NCBI GenBank assembly: GCA_038873195.1
Contig: JAVZEV010000001.1
Location: 710,490-774,489 of the forward strand
Direction of reading: 5' to 3'
Source of the DNA: Candidatus Bathyarchaeia archaeon
Lineage (GTDB): Archaea > Thermoproteota > Bathyarchaeia > Bathyarchaeales > Bathycorpusculaceae
Length of the DNA stretch: 64,000 bases
In this document: in pieces, positions 1 through 7,517 of the stretch
Layout: each line of letters opens with the position of its first letter
Numbering within the stretch: position 1 is the first letter of the stretch
Notes under the pieces: model-generated
The model's database searches: none
Told to the model about the DNA's origin: nothing
Seen by the model: only the letters and a program-made list of their open reading frames with translations
Made by a program: the position numbers and the translations under genes

Positions 1-1
1 G

Positions 2-202
2 ACTCATAGACCCATAATAATGCAAATCGAGAAACACAACACTAATGTTTATCCAATGTTCAGAATTCTGATGGTTTTGGATGTCTTTGAACACGCATAC
101 TATATTGATTATAAGAATGACAGAGCCAAATTCGTCGAAACCTTCTGGAACATCGTCAACTGGGACGAAGTAAACAACAGAATCAAAGAACTGCTAAAAT
201 GA
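2..202 (+). CDS. sod: Superoxide dismutase (Fe/Mn type), C-terminal fragment
   Basis: The reading frame is open from the window edge, so the gene starts outside the window and only its last 66 codons are seen. The fragment has the Fe/Mn-SOD C-terminal signature: a [15 protein letters not shown] segment containing the metal-ligand Asp and His (DxxEHAY), followed by [10 protein letters not shown]. The enzyme converts superoxide to hydrogen peroxide and oxygen in the cytoplasm. The ATG at position 20 lies inside the conserved domain and is not the true start. Metal preference cannot be read from this piece. Confidence 0.93.
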   Translation, partial: THRPIIMQIEKHNTNVYPMFRILMVLDVFEHAYYIDYKNDRAKFVETFWNIVNWDEVNNRIKELLK

Positions 203-286
203 AAAGCGTAATAGCTGAAACGTTCTTTCACCAAACCCTTTTTTAACCTATCAAACAAATACACAACTATTCACGGAAGTGGAAAA

Positions 287-571
287 ATGAACATTGTAAA
301 AATCGCAGGTAAAAACAATAAGCACAAAGTTCTCGTCTACGCATTAAGCACATGCGCATGGTGCAAAATGACGAAACAATTTCTGAAAGATAACAGCGTC
401 GAATACGAGTACGTTGATGTTGACTTGTGCAATGAAGAAGATAAAGAAAAAATCAAAAAAGAAATTTTGAACAGAGGCGGATACCTCAGCTACCCAACGA
501 TAATAATTGATGATAAAATTTTGATAACAGGTTTCCGCAAGGACAAGTTAAAGGAGACTTTGGGAATTTGA
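287..571 (+). CDS. Glutaredoxin-like / thioredoxin-fold redoxin
   Basis: A 94-residue thioredoxin-fold protein with an active-site CAWC motif at residues 23-26, directly after the first beta strand (KVLVYALST), and the cis-Pro segment SYPTIII near residue 64. This is the size and layout of glutaredoxin/NrdH-type thiol-disulfide carriers. Its stop codon overlaps the TTG start of the next gene, a ferredoxin:thioredoxin reductase, so the two are probably co-translated. The inference is that this redoxin is the disulfide substrate of that reductase. A glutathione role is unlikely in this lineage. Confidence 0.9.
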   Translation: MNIVKIAGKNNKHKVLVYALSTCAWCKMTKQFLKDNSVEYEYVDVDLCNEEDKEKIKKEILNRGGYLSYPTIIIDDKILITGFRKDKLKETLGI

Positions 572-1113
572 TAACTCTTGAACAAGTTCGCCAAAGAGCA
601 GAAGCTGACGCAAAAACGTATGGTTATTACTTGAACCCCAACCAAGATTTCTTGAAAGACCTTCTTGAAGGACTAAAGCGTAATGAAGAACGTTACGGTT
701 ATCCATCATGCCCATGCCGGCTTGCTTCTGGAAATTTTGACTTTGACAGAGACATCATATGTCCTTGCGATTATCGAGACCCAGATGTTCAAGAATTTGG
801 AGCGTGTTACTGTGCTTTGTATGTGAGAAAGGATGTTTTTGAAGGAAAAACTCCTCTGCAGCCTGTTCCAGAACGTAGACCGCTGGAAAAACAGGTCAGA
901 GCGTACGAAACTGTTTCGGTCTCGGCAGAAAAGAAAGCTGAAACAGCTACTGCAACAGCGAGAACGCCTTCAGCGGTTAAACAGAAATTGTGGTATTGCA
1001 AACAGTGCGGTTACGTAGTTTTCCGAGAAGAGCCACCTTACATCTGTCCGATTTGTAAGGCAAAAAGGGAAATGTTTGCTGAAATAACGATAAGCATGAG
1101 CATGCAAGGATAA
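568..1113 (+). CDS. Ferredoxin:thioredoxin reductase catalytic subunit fused to a C-terminal rubredoxin-like domain
   Basis: Residues 1-100 match the catalytic beta subunit of ferredoxin:thioredoxin reductase: three paired-cysteine motifs, CPC (48-50), CPC (65-67) and CYC (80-82), which supply the 4Fe-4S cluster and redox disulfide. The third motif is CYC, not the plant CHC. After an Ala/Glu/Thr-rich linker (about 105-138) comes a rubredoxin/rubrerythrin-type metal knot with CKQC and CPIC. The predicted role is to pass single electrons from ferredoxin, or via the rubredoxin site, to the upstream redoxin. The TTG start overlaps the upstream TGA (TTGA), which argues for translational coupling. 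No variable alpha subunit is nearby. Confidence 0.9.
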   Translation: MITLEQVRQRAEADAKTYGYYLNPNQDFLKDLLEGLKRNEERYGYPSCPCRLASGNFDFDRDIICPCDYRDPDVQEFGACYCALYVRKDVFEGKTPLQPVPERRPLEKQVRAYETVSVSAEKKAETATATARTPSAVKQKLWYCKQCGYVVFREEPPYICPICKAKREMFAEITISMSMQG

Positions 1114-1121
1114 ACTTCGTT

Positions 1122-1271
1122 TTACCGTGTCACTTTTATTTCGATTGTTTTCCAGTCCTTATTTATCCCTCTTAGAGATGTCACTGCACCGACGACCGTG
1201 CCGCTTAGAATTTTCGTGACAAACTCGTTAAGCGCGATTTCTTCTCCGTCAACCAAAAGCTTAGCTTCCAA
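1122..1271 (-). CDS. Small conserved archaeal protein, 49 residues, function unknown
   Basis: This short gene fills the gap between two plus-strand genes. The protein begins MEAKLLVDGEEIALNEF and ends with a strand-like IEIKVTR; it has the compact layout of an uncharacterised small archaeal family as I remember it, not verified. A GAGGTG ribosome binding site lies 5 nt before a TTG at 1271. An ATG two codons upstream (1277) touches the binding site with no spacing, so TTG is the better start. No cysteines beyond that ATG extension, no membrane segment and no recognisable catalytic motif. It reads toward the convergent reductase gene, leaving 8 nt between stops. Confidence 0.7.
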   Translation of the reverse strand: MEAKLLVDGEEIALNEFVTKILSGTVVGAVTSLRGINKDWKTIEIKVTR

Positions 1272-1360
1272 ACACATCACCTCAAACTAAAATCGCTTCA
1301 GAAAGGTAAAAGTTTTCTGTCACCTCTAAGCAAAAGTGTAAATGTCAAGAGGCGCACCAT

Positions 1361-2026
1361 TTGGGGAAAAAACTTTCAAATGTAACTCTTAAAGATAAAA
1401 CAAAGGTTGCAAAAATAATTAGGCTGCTTGAGAAGGAACATCCCGACGCAAAAATAGCGCTAAACTATTCTAATCCTCTCGAACTTTTGGTAGCCACAAT
1501 TCTTTCAGCCCAATGCACCGACGAAAGAGTAAACATAGTCACAAAACAACTGTTCAAGAAATACAGAAAAGCAGAAGACTACGCTAATGCAGATTTAAAA
1601 GAGCTTGAACAAGACATAAAGAGCACGGGATTTTACAGAAACAAAGCTCGAAACCTCAAAAAATGCTGCCAGATGCTTGTTGAGAAATACAACTCGCAAG
1701 TTCCAAAAACAATGAAAGAAATGCTGGAACTACCGGGTGTTGCAAGAAAAACTGCTAACATTGTTCTTTCAAACGCTTATGGCATAGTTGAAGGAATAGC
1801 CGTGGACACACATGTTCGCAGACTCGCAAAAAGACTTGGACTGACCGAAAACGAAGACGCAGCCAAAATAGAAGAAGATTTGATGCAGCTAGTTCCGAAA
1901 GAAAAGTGGATGCGATTCACGGACTTGCTAATATTTCACGGCAGAAGAGTGTGCATAGCAAAGAAACCAGAATGCAAAAAATGTGTGTTAAATAAACTCT
2001 GCCCATCAGCTTTTACATTCAGTTAA
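1361..2026 (+). CDS. nth: Endonuclease III (DNA glycosylase/AP lyase)
   Basis: 221 residues, full length for the family. It excises oxidised pyrimidines and nicks at abasic sites. The helix-hairpin-helix LPGVARKTA is at 124-132 with the catalytic Lys130, and the catalytic Asp149 lies in VDTHVRR. The C-terminal 4Fe-4S loop is complete: Cys198-X6-Cys205-X2-Cys208-X5-Cys214. The start is TTG with a GAGGCG-like binding site upstream. It sits alone between the small convergent gene and a convergent methyltransferase, 3 nt from the latter's stop. Confidence 0.96.
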   Translation: MGKKLSNVTLKDKTKVAKIIRLLEKEHPDAKIALNYSNPLELLVATILSAQCTDERVNIVTKQLFKKYRKAEDYANADLKELEQDIKSTGFYRNKARNLKKCCQMLVEKYNSQVPKTMKEMLELPGVARKTANIVLSNAYGIVEGIAVDTHVRRLAKRLGLTENEDAAKIEEDLMQLVPKEKWMRFTDLLIFHGRRVCIAKKPECKKCVLNKLCPSAFTFS

Positions 2027-2029
2027 GTT

Positions 2030-2656
2030 TCATTGTTTCGTCATCAAAACCGAATAGAAAAACCGTCTGTAACCGTCTCCTTCAACAGAAGATATGTGCC
2101 TCATTTTTATGATTTTAAAGTAGCTTGAGAAAAGCTGTACGATCTGCTCTTTCGTGAAGTGATTCCATGCAGGACCGTTCTTATGGCTGAAGCAGACCAA
2201 AAGATAAAAGCCACCTTTCTTTAATACACGGTAAACTCCTTTTATGAAAACGCTTCTGTCTTCAACCTCAACATGATGGAAGCAACCCATGTCAAATACA
2301 AAATCAAACTCCTCATTCTTGAACGGAAGCTCTAGAAAATTTTGCACCATAAACCTAATCTTAACATTCGCTTTTTCTGATTTATCCTTGGCATACTCTA
2401 TGGCTTTTTGGGAAATGTCAATTCCAGTTACATCAAAACCTTTTTCAGCAAGGTAAACCGCATTTGTTCCAGCGCCACAACAGATGTCTAGAACCTTTCC
2501 TTTCTTTATCACGTTCTTTTCCACAAGCTCAACCAAAATTCTGCGGGGTTTACCAAGCTCCCAAGGTAAAGTTTCCAATGGGTATTTTCTATATATTTGA
2601 TCCCACTCTTCATAGCTTGAACCCAAATTGGCAACTCCATATGCCAAGAGTAACAT
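2030..2656 (-). CDS. Class I SAM-dependent methyltransferase
   Basis: 208 residues with the Rossmann methyltransferase order: motif I VLDICCGAGTNAVYLA, an acidic residue ending strand 2 (VTGIDIS), FDFVFDMGCFHHV after strand 4, and GGFYLLVCF near strand 5. SAM-binding is well supported; the substrate is unknown. The N-terminal region before motif I (WDQIYRKYPLETLPWE) resembles thiopurine/tellurite-type methyltransferases, a weak hint only. It is convergent with nth, and its promoter faces the universal stress protein gene. Confidence 0.88.
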   Translation of the reverse strand: MLLLAYGVANLGSSYEEWDQIYRKYPLETLPWELGKPRRILVELVEKNVIKKGKVLDICCGAGTNAVYLAEKGFDVTGIDISQKAIEYAKDKSEKANVKIRFMVQNFLELPFKNEEFDFVFDMGCFHHVEVEDRSVFIKGVYRVLKKGGFYLLVCFSHKNGPAWNHFTKEQIVQLFSSYFKIIKMRHISSVEGDGYRRFFYSVLMTKQ

Positions 2657-2725
2657 ATTGACACAAATATTATATAATTAGCGCCTTAAAATAAAATCAA
2701 CGAGAAAATTGTGAGAGGTGATTTT

Positions 2726-3559
2726 TTGAACAAAATTCTTGTCCCCATAGACGGTTCTGCTGCAAGCGTCATGGCTGAAGAAACAGCGGCAACAATCGCC
2801 AAGAAGACTGGCGCAACAGTAACAGTACTGCATGTAATGCAAGAAGTGAGAATGAGTTATAGCCTCCCAGCAAACGTACAAGATGAACTTTTAGGCAGCA
2901 TACAACAGCATGCAGAGTCAATAATAAACAGTGCACGCGCATTATTTGCAGAAGAGAAAGTTAAGGTGGAAACGGAAGTTTTCAGCGGCGACCCGGCAAA
3001 TAGCATATTAGAGTTTGCGAAGGAATATTACGATTTACTTGTTATTGGAGCCCATGGAGAAAATGAGAAAGACCCTTACGCCTTAGGCAGCGTAACCAAA
3101 AAAGTAATAATGTACACGATATGCCCCACATTAATCGTAAAAAAGCTCAGTCCACTGTCAAACTTACTCGTTTGCGTTGACGGTTCAAAAAACTCAATTA
3201 AAGCCTTAAAATACACTCTTGGGCTCGCGGAAAAATTACGCGCGAAAGTTACTTTGTTAAATGTGCAAGACCAAAAACTATACAAAGCATCGCCAAAAAC
3301 CGCTAGGGAAATGGGCGATAAAATTCTCTCAAAAAGCCTTGCAGACGCAGGCAAAACAAAAATAAAAATTGAGAAGAAACTAGAATTTGGCGTTCCTTCA
3401 GACAAGATAGTGGAGGTTGCTGAGCAAGGCAACTACGATTTAATCGTTCTGGGAAGCAGAGGTTTGGGAACCATAAGGCGGTTTTTGCTTGGAAGTGTAA
3501 GCGACGACGTAAGTCACAAGGCTAAATGTTCAGTCCTGATAATTCCAGCAAAAGCATAG
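2726..3559 (+). CDS. Tandem universal stress protein (two UspA domains)
   Basis: Two UspA domains in one chain. The first starts NKILVPIDGS, the second (about residue 148) starts LLVCVDGSKNS. The second domain has a clear ATP-binding loop, GSRGLGTIRRFLLGSVS, of the G-2X-G-9X-G(S/T) type; the first has a degenerate version (GAHGENEKDPYALGSV), so nucleotide binding may sit mainly in domain 2. The start is set at TTG 2726, 6 nt after a GAGGTG site, rather than the in-frame GTG at 2711 that overlaps the site. The cellular role is not readable. Confidence 0.92.
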   Translation: MNKILVPIDGSAASVMAEETAATIAKKTGATVTVLHVMQEVRMSYSLPANVQDELLGSIQQHAESIINSARALFAEEKVKVETEVFSGDPANSILEFAKEYYDLLVIGAHGENEKDPYALGSVTKKVIMYTICPTLIVKKLSPLSNLLVCVDGSKNSIKALKYTLGLAEKLRAKVTLLNVQDQKLYKASPKTAREMGDKILSKSLADAGKTKIKIEKKLEFGVPSDKIVEVAEQGNYDLIVLGSRGLGTIRRFLLGSVSDDVSHKAKCSVLIIPAKA

Positions 3560-3635
3560 CAGCCAAAAGAAAAACCACACGTGTTTCTTCCGTTATGAAA
3601 ACAGATTTAAATATCCACCATCGAATAACGCAATT

Positions 3636-4196
3636 ATGGACAAGCCAATAAGCATTCTAGGCTTTGCTGGAAGCCTACGAAAAGATTCTTACAATAAGGC
3701 ACTATTACGTGCAGCCTTACAGCTCTTACCCAAAGATGCGAAACTTGAAATCTACGACCTAGAAGGAATCCCGCCTTTCAATCAAGACTTAGAAAACAAC
3801 ATGCCCAAAAAAGTCAAGGAATTTAAAGCAAAAATCAAAGCGGCAGACGCGCTTCTTATTGCGACTCCAGAACACAACTATTCAATACCCGGCATTCTCA
3901 AAAATGCAATTGATTGGGCTTCACGACCGCCAGGAGACAATTCTTTTGAAGACAAGCCAGTGGCTATAATGAGCGCTTCTACTGGAGCTTTAGGCGGAGC
4001 AAGGGCACAATATCATCTGCGCCAAGTTCTCGTGGCTCTTAACATGCACGCAATAAACAGGCCAGAAGTTATAGTAGGGTTTGTTGAGGAAAAAATTGAT
4101 GAGAAAGGCAACTTGAGAGACGAGAAAACCAGGAAGAAAATAGGGCAGTTGTTAAAGAGTTTGGTTGAATGGGTTAAACGGCTTAACAAAGAATAA
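3636..4196 (+). CDS. NAD(P)H-dependent FMN reductase
   Basis: 186 residues of the flavodoxin-like FMN reductase family. The FMN phosphate loop is GSLRKDSYNKALL near residue 13, the NYSIPGILKNAIDW segment follows the ATPEHN motif at about 80-100, and the SASTGALGGARAQ segment lies near 115-127. Members reduce FMN, quinones or chromate with NAD(P)H; the true substrate is not readable here. It sits with stress and redox genes but is transcribed alone. A TATA-like ATTTAAATAT is visible about 25 nt before the ATG, so the mRNA may be nearly leaderless. Confidence 0.92.
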   Translation: MDKPISILGFAGSLRKDSYNKALLRAALQLLPKDAKLEIYDLEGIPPFNQDLENNMPKKVKEFKAKIKAADALLIATPEHNYSIPGILKNAIDWASRPPGDNSFEDKPVAIMSASTGALGGARAQYHLRQVLVALNMHAINRPEVIVGFVEEKIDEKGNLRDEKTRKKIGQLLKSLVEWVKRLNKE

Positions 4197-4212
4197 CGGA
4201 TACTACGAGCAT

Positions 4213-4752
4213 CTAACGTCTTTTTCTGATTTTCTGAACAAAATATGCCAGAATGATTATGAAAGCCACAAAAGTCAGTACGCTTGAGACGGTGATGACT
4301 ATTGCATTGTCGGTCTCCAAAATAAACGCTACGGAAATTGCAGCGAGAAAAACTCCAAAATAGAGACTCCCATTACTACTTAGGAACTGAGCGACTTCCG
4401 CACGTATTGCTTTATTATACCTACTTACTAAGGCAACCATGAACACGGCGGCTAAGAAAATAATTACAAAAGTGTAAGTGAATTCAGCCCAATAAGCCTG
4501 TGCATTAAGCGTAAGCAGCAGCCCAACCTCATCCACTATAAGTCCGCCTCCAGCACCATAAAAAATCGCTGCAACTCGGCTAAGCCTCTCATCTTCCACG
4601 CTTATGCCGAGCCAACCGCCCACTGCAAGCATTATCAAACCATACCAAAAATGGTGAATATGAAAACCGCTGAATTCCCAGACAACCCTTGGGTAAAAAC
4701 TAGTAAATGCTCTGGCTATTAGGAAAGAGGCTATAAAAGAAGTTAAAGCCAC
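4213..4752 (-). CDS. Uncharacterised multi-pass membrane protein
   Basis: 179 residues with about five hydrophobic helices and a conserved-looking histidine cluster, FHIHHFWYG, at about residues 30-38, followed by an acidic EDERLSR loop and a GGGLIVDEVGLLL helix. Histidines and acids next to or inside membrane helices could bind metal or heme, but no family could be named. The start is GTG at 4752 with no clear ribosome binding site; the frame stays open further upstream but contains no other ATG, GTG or TTG. Convergent with the FMN reductase gene. Confidence 0.7.
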   Translation of the reverse strand: MALTSFIASFLIARAFTSFYPRVVWEFSGFHIHHFWYGLIMLAVGGWLGISVEDERLSRVAAIFYGAGGGLIVDEVGLLLTLNAQAYWAEFTYTFVIIFLAAVFMVALVSRYNKAIRAEVAQFLSSNGSLYFGVFLAAISVAFILETDNAIVITVSSVLTFVAFIIILAYFVQKIRKRR

Positions 4753-4909
4753 TACTGAAAGGTTAGGCTTCGTCTTTATTTTTTCTTCTGAAGATATCTC
4801 CGTCGCGCTCCTAATTCATGGTTGATTTTGAAATTTACTTAAGCATTATTTATTATTTCGATTGAGCAAAATCAAGAAAGAACATTTTTCCAAATGGGCC
4901 ACGCGCGTT

Positions 4910-5845
4910 TTATGGCATCTTGTCCAAGGCAACTTCAAAGTAATGTTCTCTGCCTCTGCGAAGAACAAGAATTTCCACTTTTTCTCCAACTTTTCTTTTG
5001 TGAATTTCCCTAACCAATTCCTCTATTCTACTGATTTCGGTGTTGTTCATTCTGAAAATTATGTCGCCAACCGCTATTCCCACGTTATCTGCGGGGCTTC
5101 CTTCTGAGACTCTGGTCACCAAAACGCCATGGTCGATGGGCAAGTCATAATACCGCGCTATTTCATCAGTAATACTTAAGCCTATTATACCAAGCCACGG
5201 TCTGGCATAAACTCTGCCCCTTATTATTTCATCCGTGCATTCCTTCGCAGAGTTTATTGGAATCGCAAAGCCTATTCCCTGAGCAAAAGGCACTATAGCA
5301 GTGTTTATCGCAACAACCTTCCCCTCAAGATTCACTAGCGGTCCGCCACTGTTTCCAGGATTTATGGCAGCGTCTGTCTGCACGAGATTCTCCAACATTT
5401 CATTTTGAGATTCTATGGTTCGGTTTACAGCGCTTATGACGCCAGAAGTTACAGAAGGCCCGCCAGCCAAGCCGAAAGGATTTCCGATAGCGTAGACTCT
5501 TTGACCCACTCTCAGCGTATTGGAATCTCCTAATTCTGCAGCGGGAAGATTTTCTTTGTTGACTTTGACCACTGCTATGTCGTGTACAGTGCATGTTCCA
5601 GCTAAGGTTCCTTCAACCATTTCGCCATTCCAGAGGGTAACTGCGATTTTTTCTGCGCCGCCAACCACGTGATTGTTGGTTAGTATGTAGCCTTTTGGGT
5701 CGATTATGGTTCCAGAACCCATTCCTTTTACTGGCACTACCTGATAGAAAATGGAGTGAACAAGTTTAATGGTGCTTATGTTAACAACGCTCTTGCTGAC
5801 TTTCTCCAGAATGTCAAGAACCTTTTTTTCATCGTAAGAAGACAA
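4910..5845 (-). CDS. HtrA/Deg-type trypsin-like serine protease with one PDZ domain
   Basis: 311 residues. The catalytic triad is visible as His59 (TNNHVVG), Asp89 (HDIAVVKV) and Ser166 (NPGNSGGPL), followed by a single PDZ domain from about residue 212 to 305 (WLGIIGLSI, then SPADNVGIAVGD). There is no signal peptide or membrane anchor at the N-terminus, so it is predicted to act in the cytoplasm as a quality-control protease or chaperone. It lies 12 nt downstream of the HTH regulator gene on the same strand and is probably co-transcribed with it, placing it under the same operators. Confidence 0.95.
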   Translation of the reverse strand: MSSYDEKKVLDILEKVSKSVVNISTIKLVHSIFYQVVPVKGMGSGTIIDPKGYILTNNHVVGGAEKIAVTLWNGEMVEGTLAGTCTVHDIAVVKVNKENLPAAELGDSNTLRVGQRVYAIGNPFGLAGGPSVTSGVISAVNRTIESQNEMLENLVQTDAAINPGNSGGPLVNLEGKVVAINTAIVPFAQGIGFAIPINSAKECTDEIIRGRVYARPWLGIIGLSITDEIARYYDLPIDHGVLVTRVSEGSPADNVGIAVGDIIFRMNNTEISRIEELVREIHKRKVGEKVEILVLRRGREHYFEVALDKMP

Positions 5846-5857
5846 ATTTCTTCACCT

Positions 5858-6274
5858 CTATTTTGGCTCGTGATAGCTGGTGAAACAGAAATGGCATTCT
5901 TCTATTTTGATTTTTGGGTCTGCTTTTTTGCAGGATTGACACATTAAACCTTTTTTTCTTACGATTATGCATGTTTGGCAAAAATGTCTTAGGAGCTCAT
6001 CTCTTGGATAGGTTCCTTTTAGGAGGAGGTCAATCATTCGGTTTATTAAAGAGTCTATTTCTTGTGTTTTGTCAATTTTTATTACGTATCCTCTGACGTT
6101 TCGGGTGTACTTGCTTACTGCGGATTGGGATATTCCTAAAATTTCAGCTATCTTGTCTTGTTTGAGGTTGTATTTTTCGACGAGTTGTTTTGCCATTAGC
6201 GCTTTTATGGCGGGCACTATTGATTTGGCTGCGACTTCGCAGGGAAGTATCAAGTGTTTTGCACCGTTTAACAT
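5858..6274 (-). CDS. HTH transcriptional regulator with a six-cysteine C-terminal domain
   Basis: 138 residues. The N-terminal half (LPCEVAAKSIVPAIKALMAK, then a helix-turn-helix at about 37-58, KIAEILGISQSAVSKYTR) matches the COG2522/ThiR-type DNA-binding domain of archaea. The C-terminus replaces the usual ligand domain with three CxxC pairs: C99/C102, C112/C115 and C127/C130. Zinc or an iron-sulfur cluster are both possible; the promoter of a ferredoxin gene carries the same operator, which favours redox or Fe-S sensing. A TATA-like GTATATAAGG (minus strand CCTTATATAC) lies 17-25 nt upstream of the ATG and directly abuts two ATGAC-N4-GTCAT sites, which suggests autoregulation. Confidence 0.85.
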   Translation of the reverse strand: MLNGAKHLILPCEVAAKSIVPAIKALMAKQLVEKYNLKQDKIAEILGISQSAVSKYTRNVRGYVIKIDKTQEIDSLINRMIDLLLKGTYPRDELLRHFCQTCIIVRKKGLMCQSCKKADPKIKIEECHFCFTSYHEPK

Positions 6275-6298
6275 ATTTTTGGGGAAAGGTATATAAGG

Positions 6299-6333
6299 AT
6301 GACGTATGTCATATTGTTTATGACGTATGTCAT
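6299..6333. promoter_or_regulatory. Two tandem ATGAC-N4-GTCAT operators
   Basis: Two identical copies of ATGACGTATGTCAT, at 6299-6312 and 6320-6333. Each is an inverted repeat ATGAC/GTCAT around GTAT. Their centres are 21 bp apart, two helical turns, so a dimeric regulator could occupy both on one DNA face. They abut the TATA-like element of the HTH regulator and face its divergent neighbour. Binding by that regulator is inferred from position. Confidence 0.7.
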
Positions 6334-6392
6334 GACGAAACCAGACTAAAGCTAACTTCTACAAAAACCCTCCTTTCTCCCCCAAGAACGCC

Positions 6393-6406
6393 ATGACATA
6401 CGTCAG
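6393..6406. promoter_or_regulatory. Third ATGAC-N4-GTCA operator, reverse orientation
   Basis: ATGACATACGTCAG is the reverse complement of the operator at 6299 with one mismatch in the right arm. It covers the first codons of the longest form of the rightward gene, which suggests either a block at the start of transcription or that the real start codon is the ATG at 6423. Confidence 0.6.
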
Positions 6407-7436
6407 AAGTGTCCGGTCAACCATGAAGACCGAAACCCACCCAAACCCGCATGAACGGGCAGAAACTCAAGCAAGCCTAGCAGAAAGTGTGAGAGAGTGG
6501 GAGGAAACATGCAAAAACTGTCATCCACCAACACCTATTGTTTGCATGACAAACTGCAGAATCTGGAACTTAAAGAACGAGCTGAGAAGGCTACACAAGA
6601 TAATAAGCACCCCAAACTTCACTCCAACATTGCTAAACACTCTAAAAAACACACGACGACTTCACAATCTAAAATTGATTTCAAAAGGACACTACTCAAT
6701 AGATAATCTCCAACAAGAACTCAGAAAAATAGGCTACAACCATAGCTTACAAACGATACAAGACGAATACGTAACTCCGCTACTGAATGTTGGACTGATT
6801 GAGGAAAGAAACAACCGCTACTGCATAACATCCTTCGGGCGCCAGCTCCTAGACGCGATTAAAAATTGCGATTTTGAAAATGGTTTACCGCCTCACTCCG
6901 AATGCCACGAAGAAAAAGCCTTACATTTACTGTTAAACGCTCCGAAAACTTTCGACGATTTCAAAACCGTAATTCCGACAAAAAGTATTGCCCGAGTCTT
7001 AAGTCGATTACACAAAGCTGGGTTAATAGAAGCTACAAAAGAGAAAGACTACGTTTTCTATTTCAAAACAAAAAGAGACCCGGAAAAAGCAAGGTTTTCT
7101 CCGACTGAAAGAAAAATCTACGAAAACATTGCTGAAAATGGAGTATCTGCACAAAAACTCGCAGAAAAAGCCATGATTTCGCTGAGAAGAACATACAAGT
7201 ATCTTCGAAAACTTAAAGGAAAAAAGATGGTTTTCAGCAGAAAGAAACCCAAAACCTACTCATTAACAGCCAAAGGCATCCAAATAGCATCTGCCTTAGA
7301 GAAAATACAAAAATTAACCGAGGAAACTTTAGTAGCTGCATCACGCTTTGTCAATGACAGAGAAACTTCTTATCTTCCAACACTGGACACTTCTTACATC
7401 TCTACAGCAGAAAAACAGAAAAAACATGCTCGCTAA
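6393..7436 (+). CDS. Multi-domain winged-helix protein with an N-terminal four-cysteine cluster
   Basis: 347 residues; 337 if it starts at the ATG at 6423, which would leave the third operator in the leader. The N-terminal part has C40, C43, C51 and C55, a likely zinc site. Three winged-helix-like units follow: about 85-155 (ending VTPLLNVGLIEERNNRYCITSFGRQLL), 170-230 (SIARVLSRLHKAGLIEATKEKDYVFYF) and 238-305 (KIYENIAENGVSAQKLAEKAMIS to KTYSLTAKG). It is a putative DNA-binding regulator; targets are unknown. It is divergent from the six-cysteine HTH gene and shares its operators. Confidence 0.75.
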   Translation: MTYVRSVRSTMKTETHPNPHERAETQASLAESVREWEETCKNCHPPTPIVCMTNCRIWNLKNELRRLHKIISTPNFTPTLLNTLKNTRRLHNLKLISKGHYSIDNLQQELRKIGYNHSLQTIQDEYVTPLLNVGLIEERNNRYCITSFGRQLLDAIKNCDFENGLPPHSECHEEKALHLLLNAPKTFDDFKTVIPTKSIARVLSRLHKAGLIEATKEKDYVFYFKTKRDPEKARFSPTERKIYENIAENGVSAQKLAEKAMISLRRTYKYLRKLKGKKMVFSRKKPKTYSLTAKGIQIASALEKIQKLTEETLVAASRFVNDRETSYLPTLDTSYISTAEKQKKHAR

Positions 7437-7517
7437 AGCCTCGCAATAATACTGTGCATAACTCATAAAAACAGTAAGGCTTCTAAAGAATAGAGAATTA
7501 AGGGCGAGGCGGAGTTC

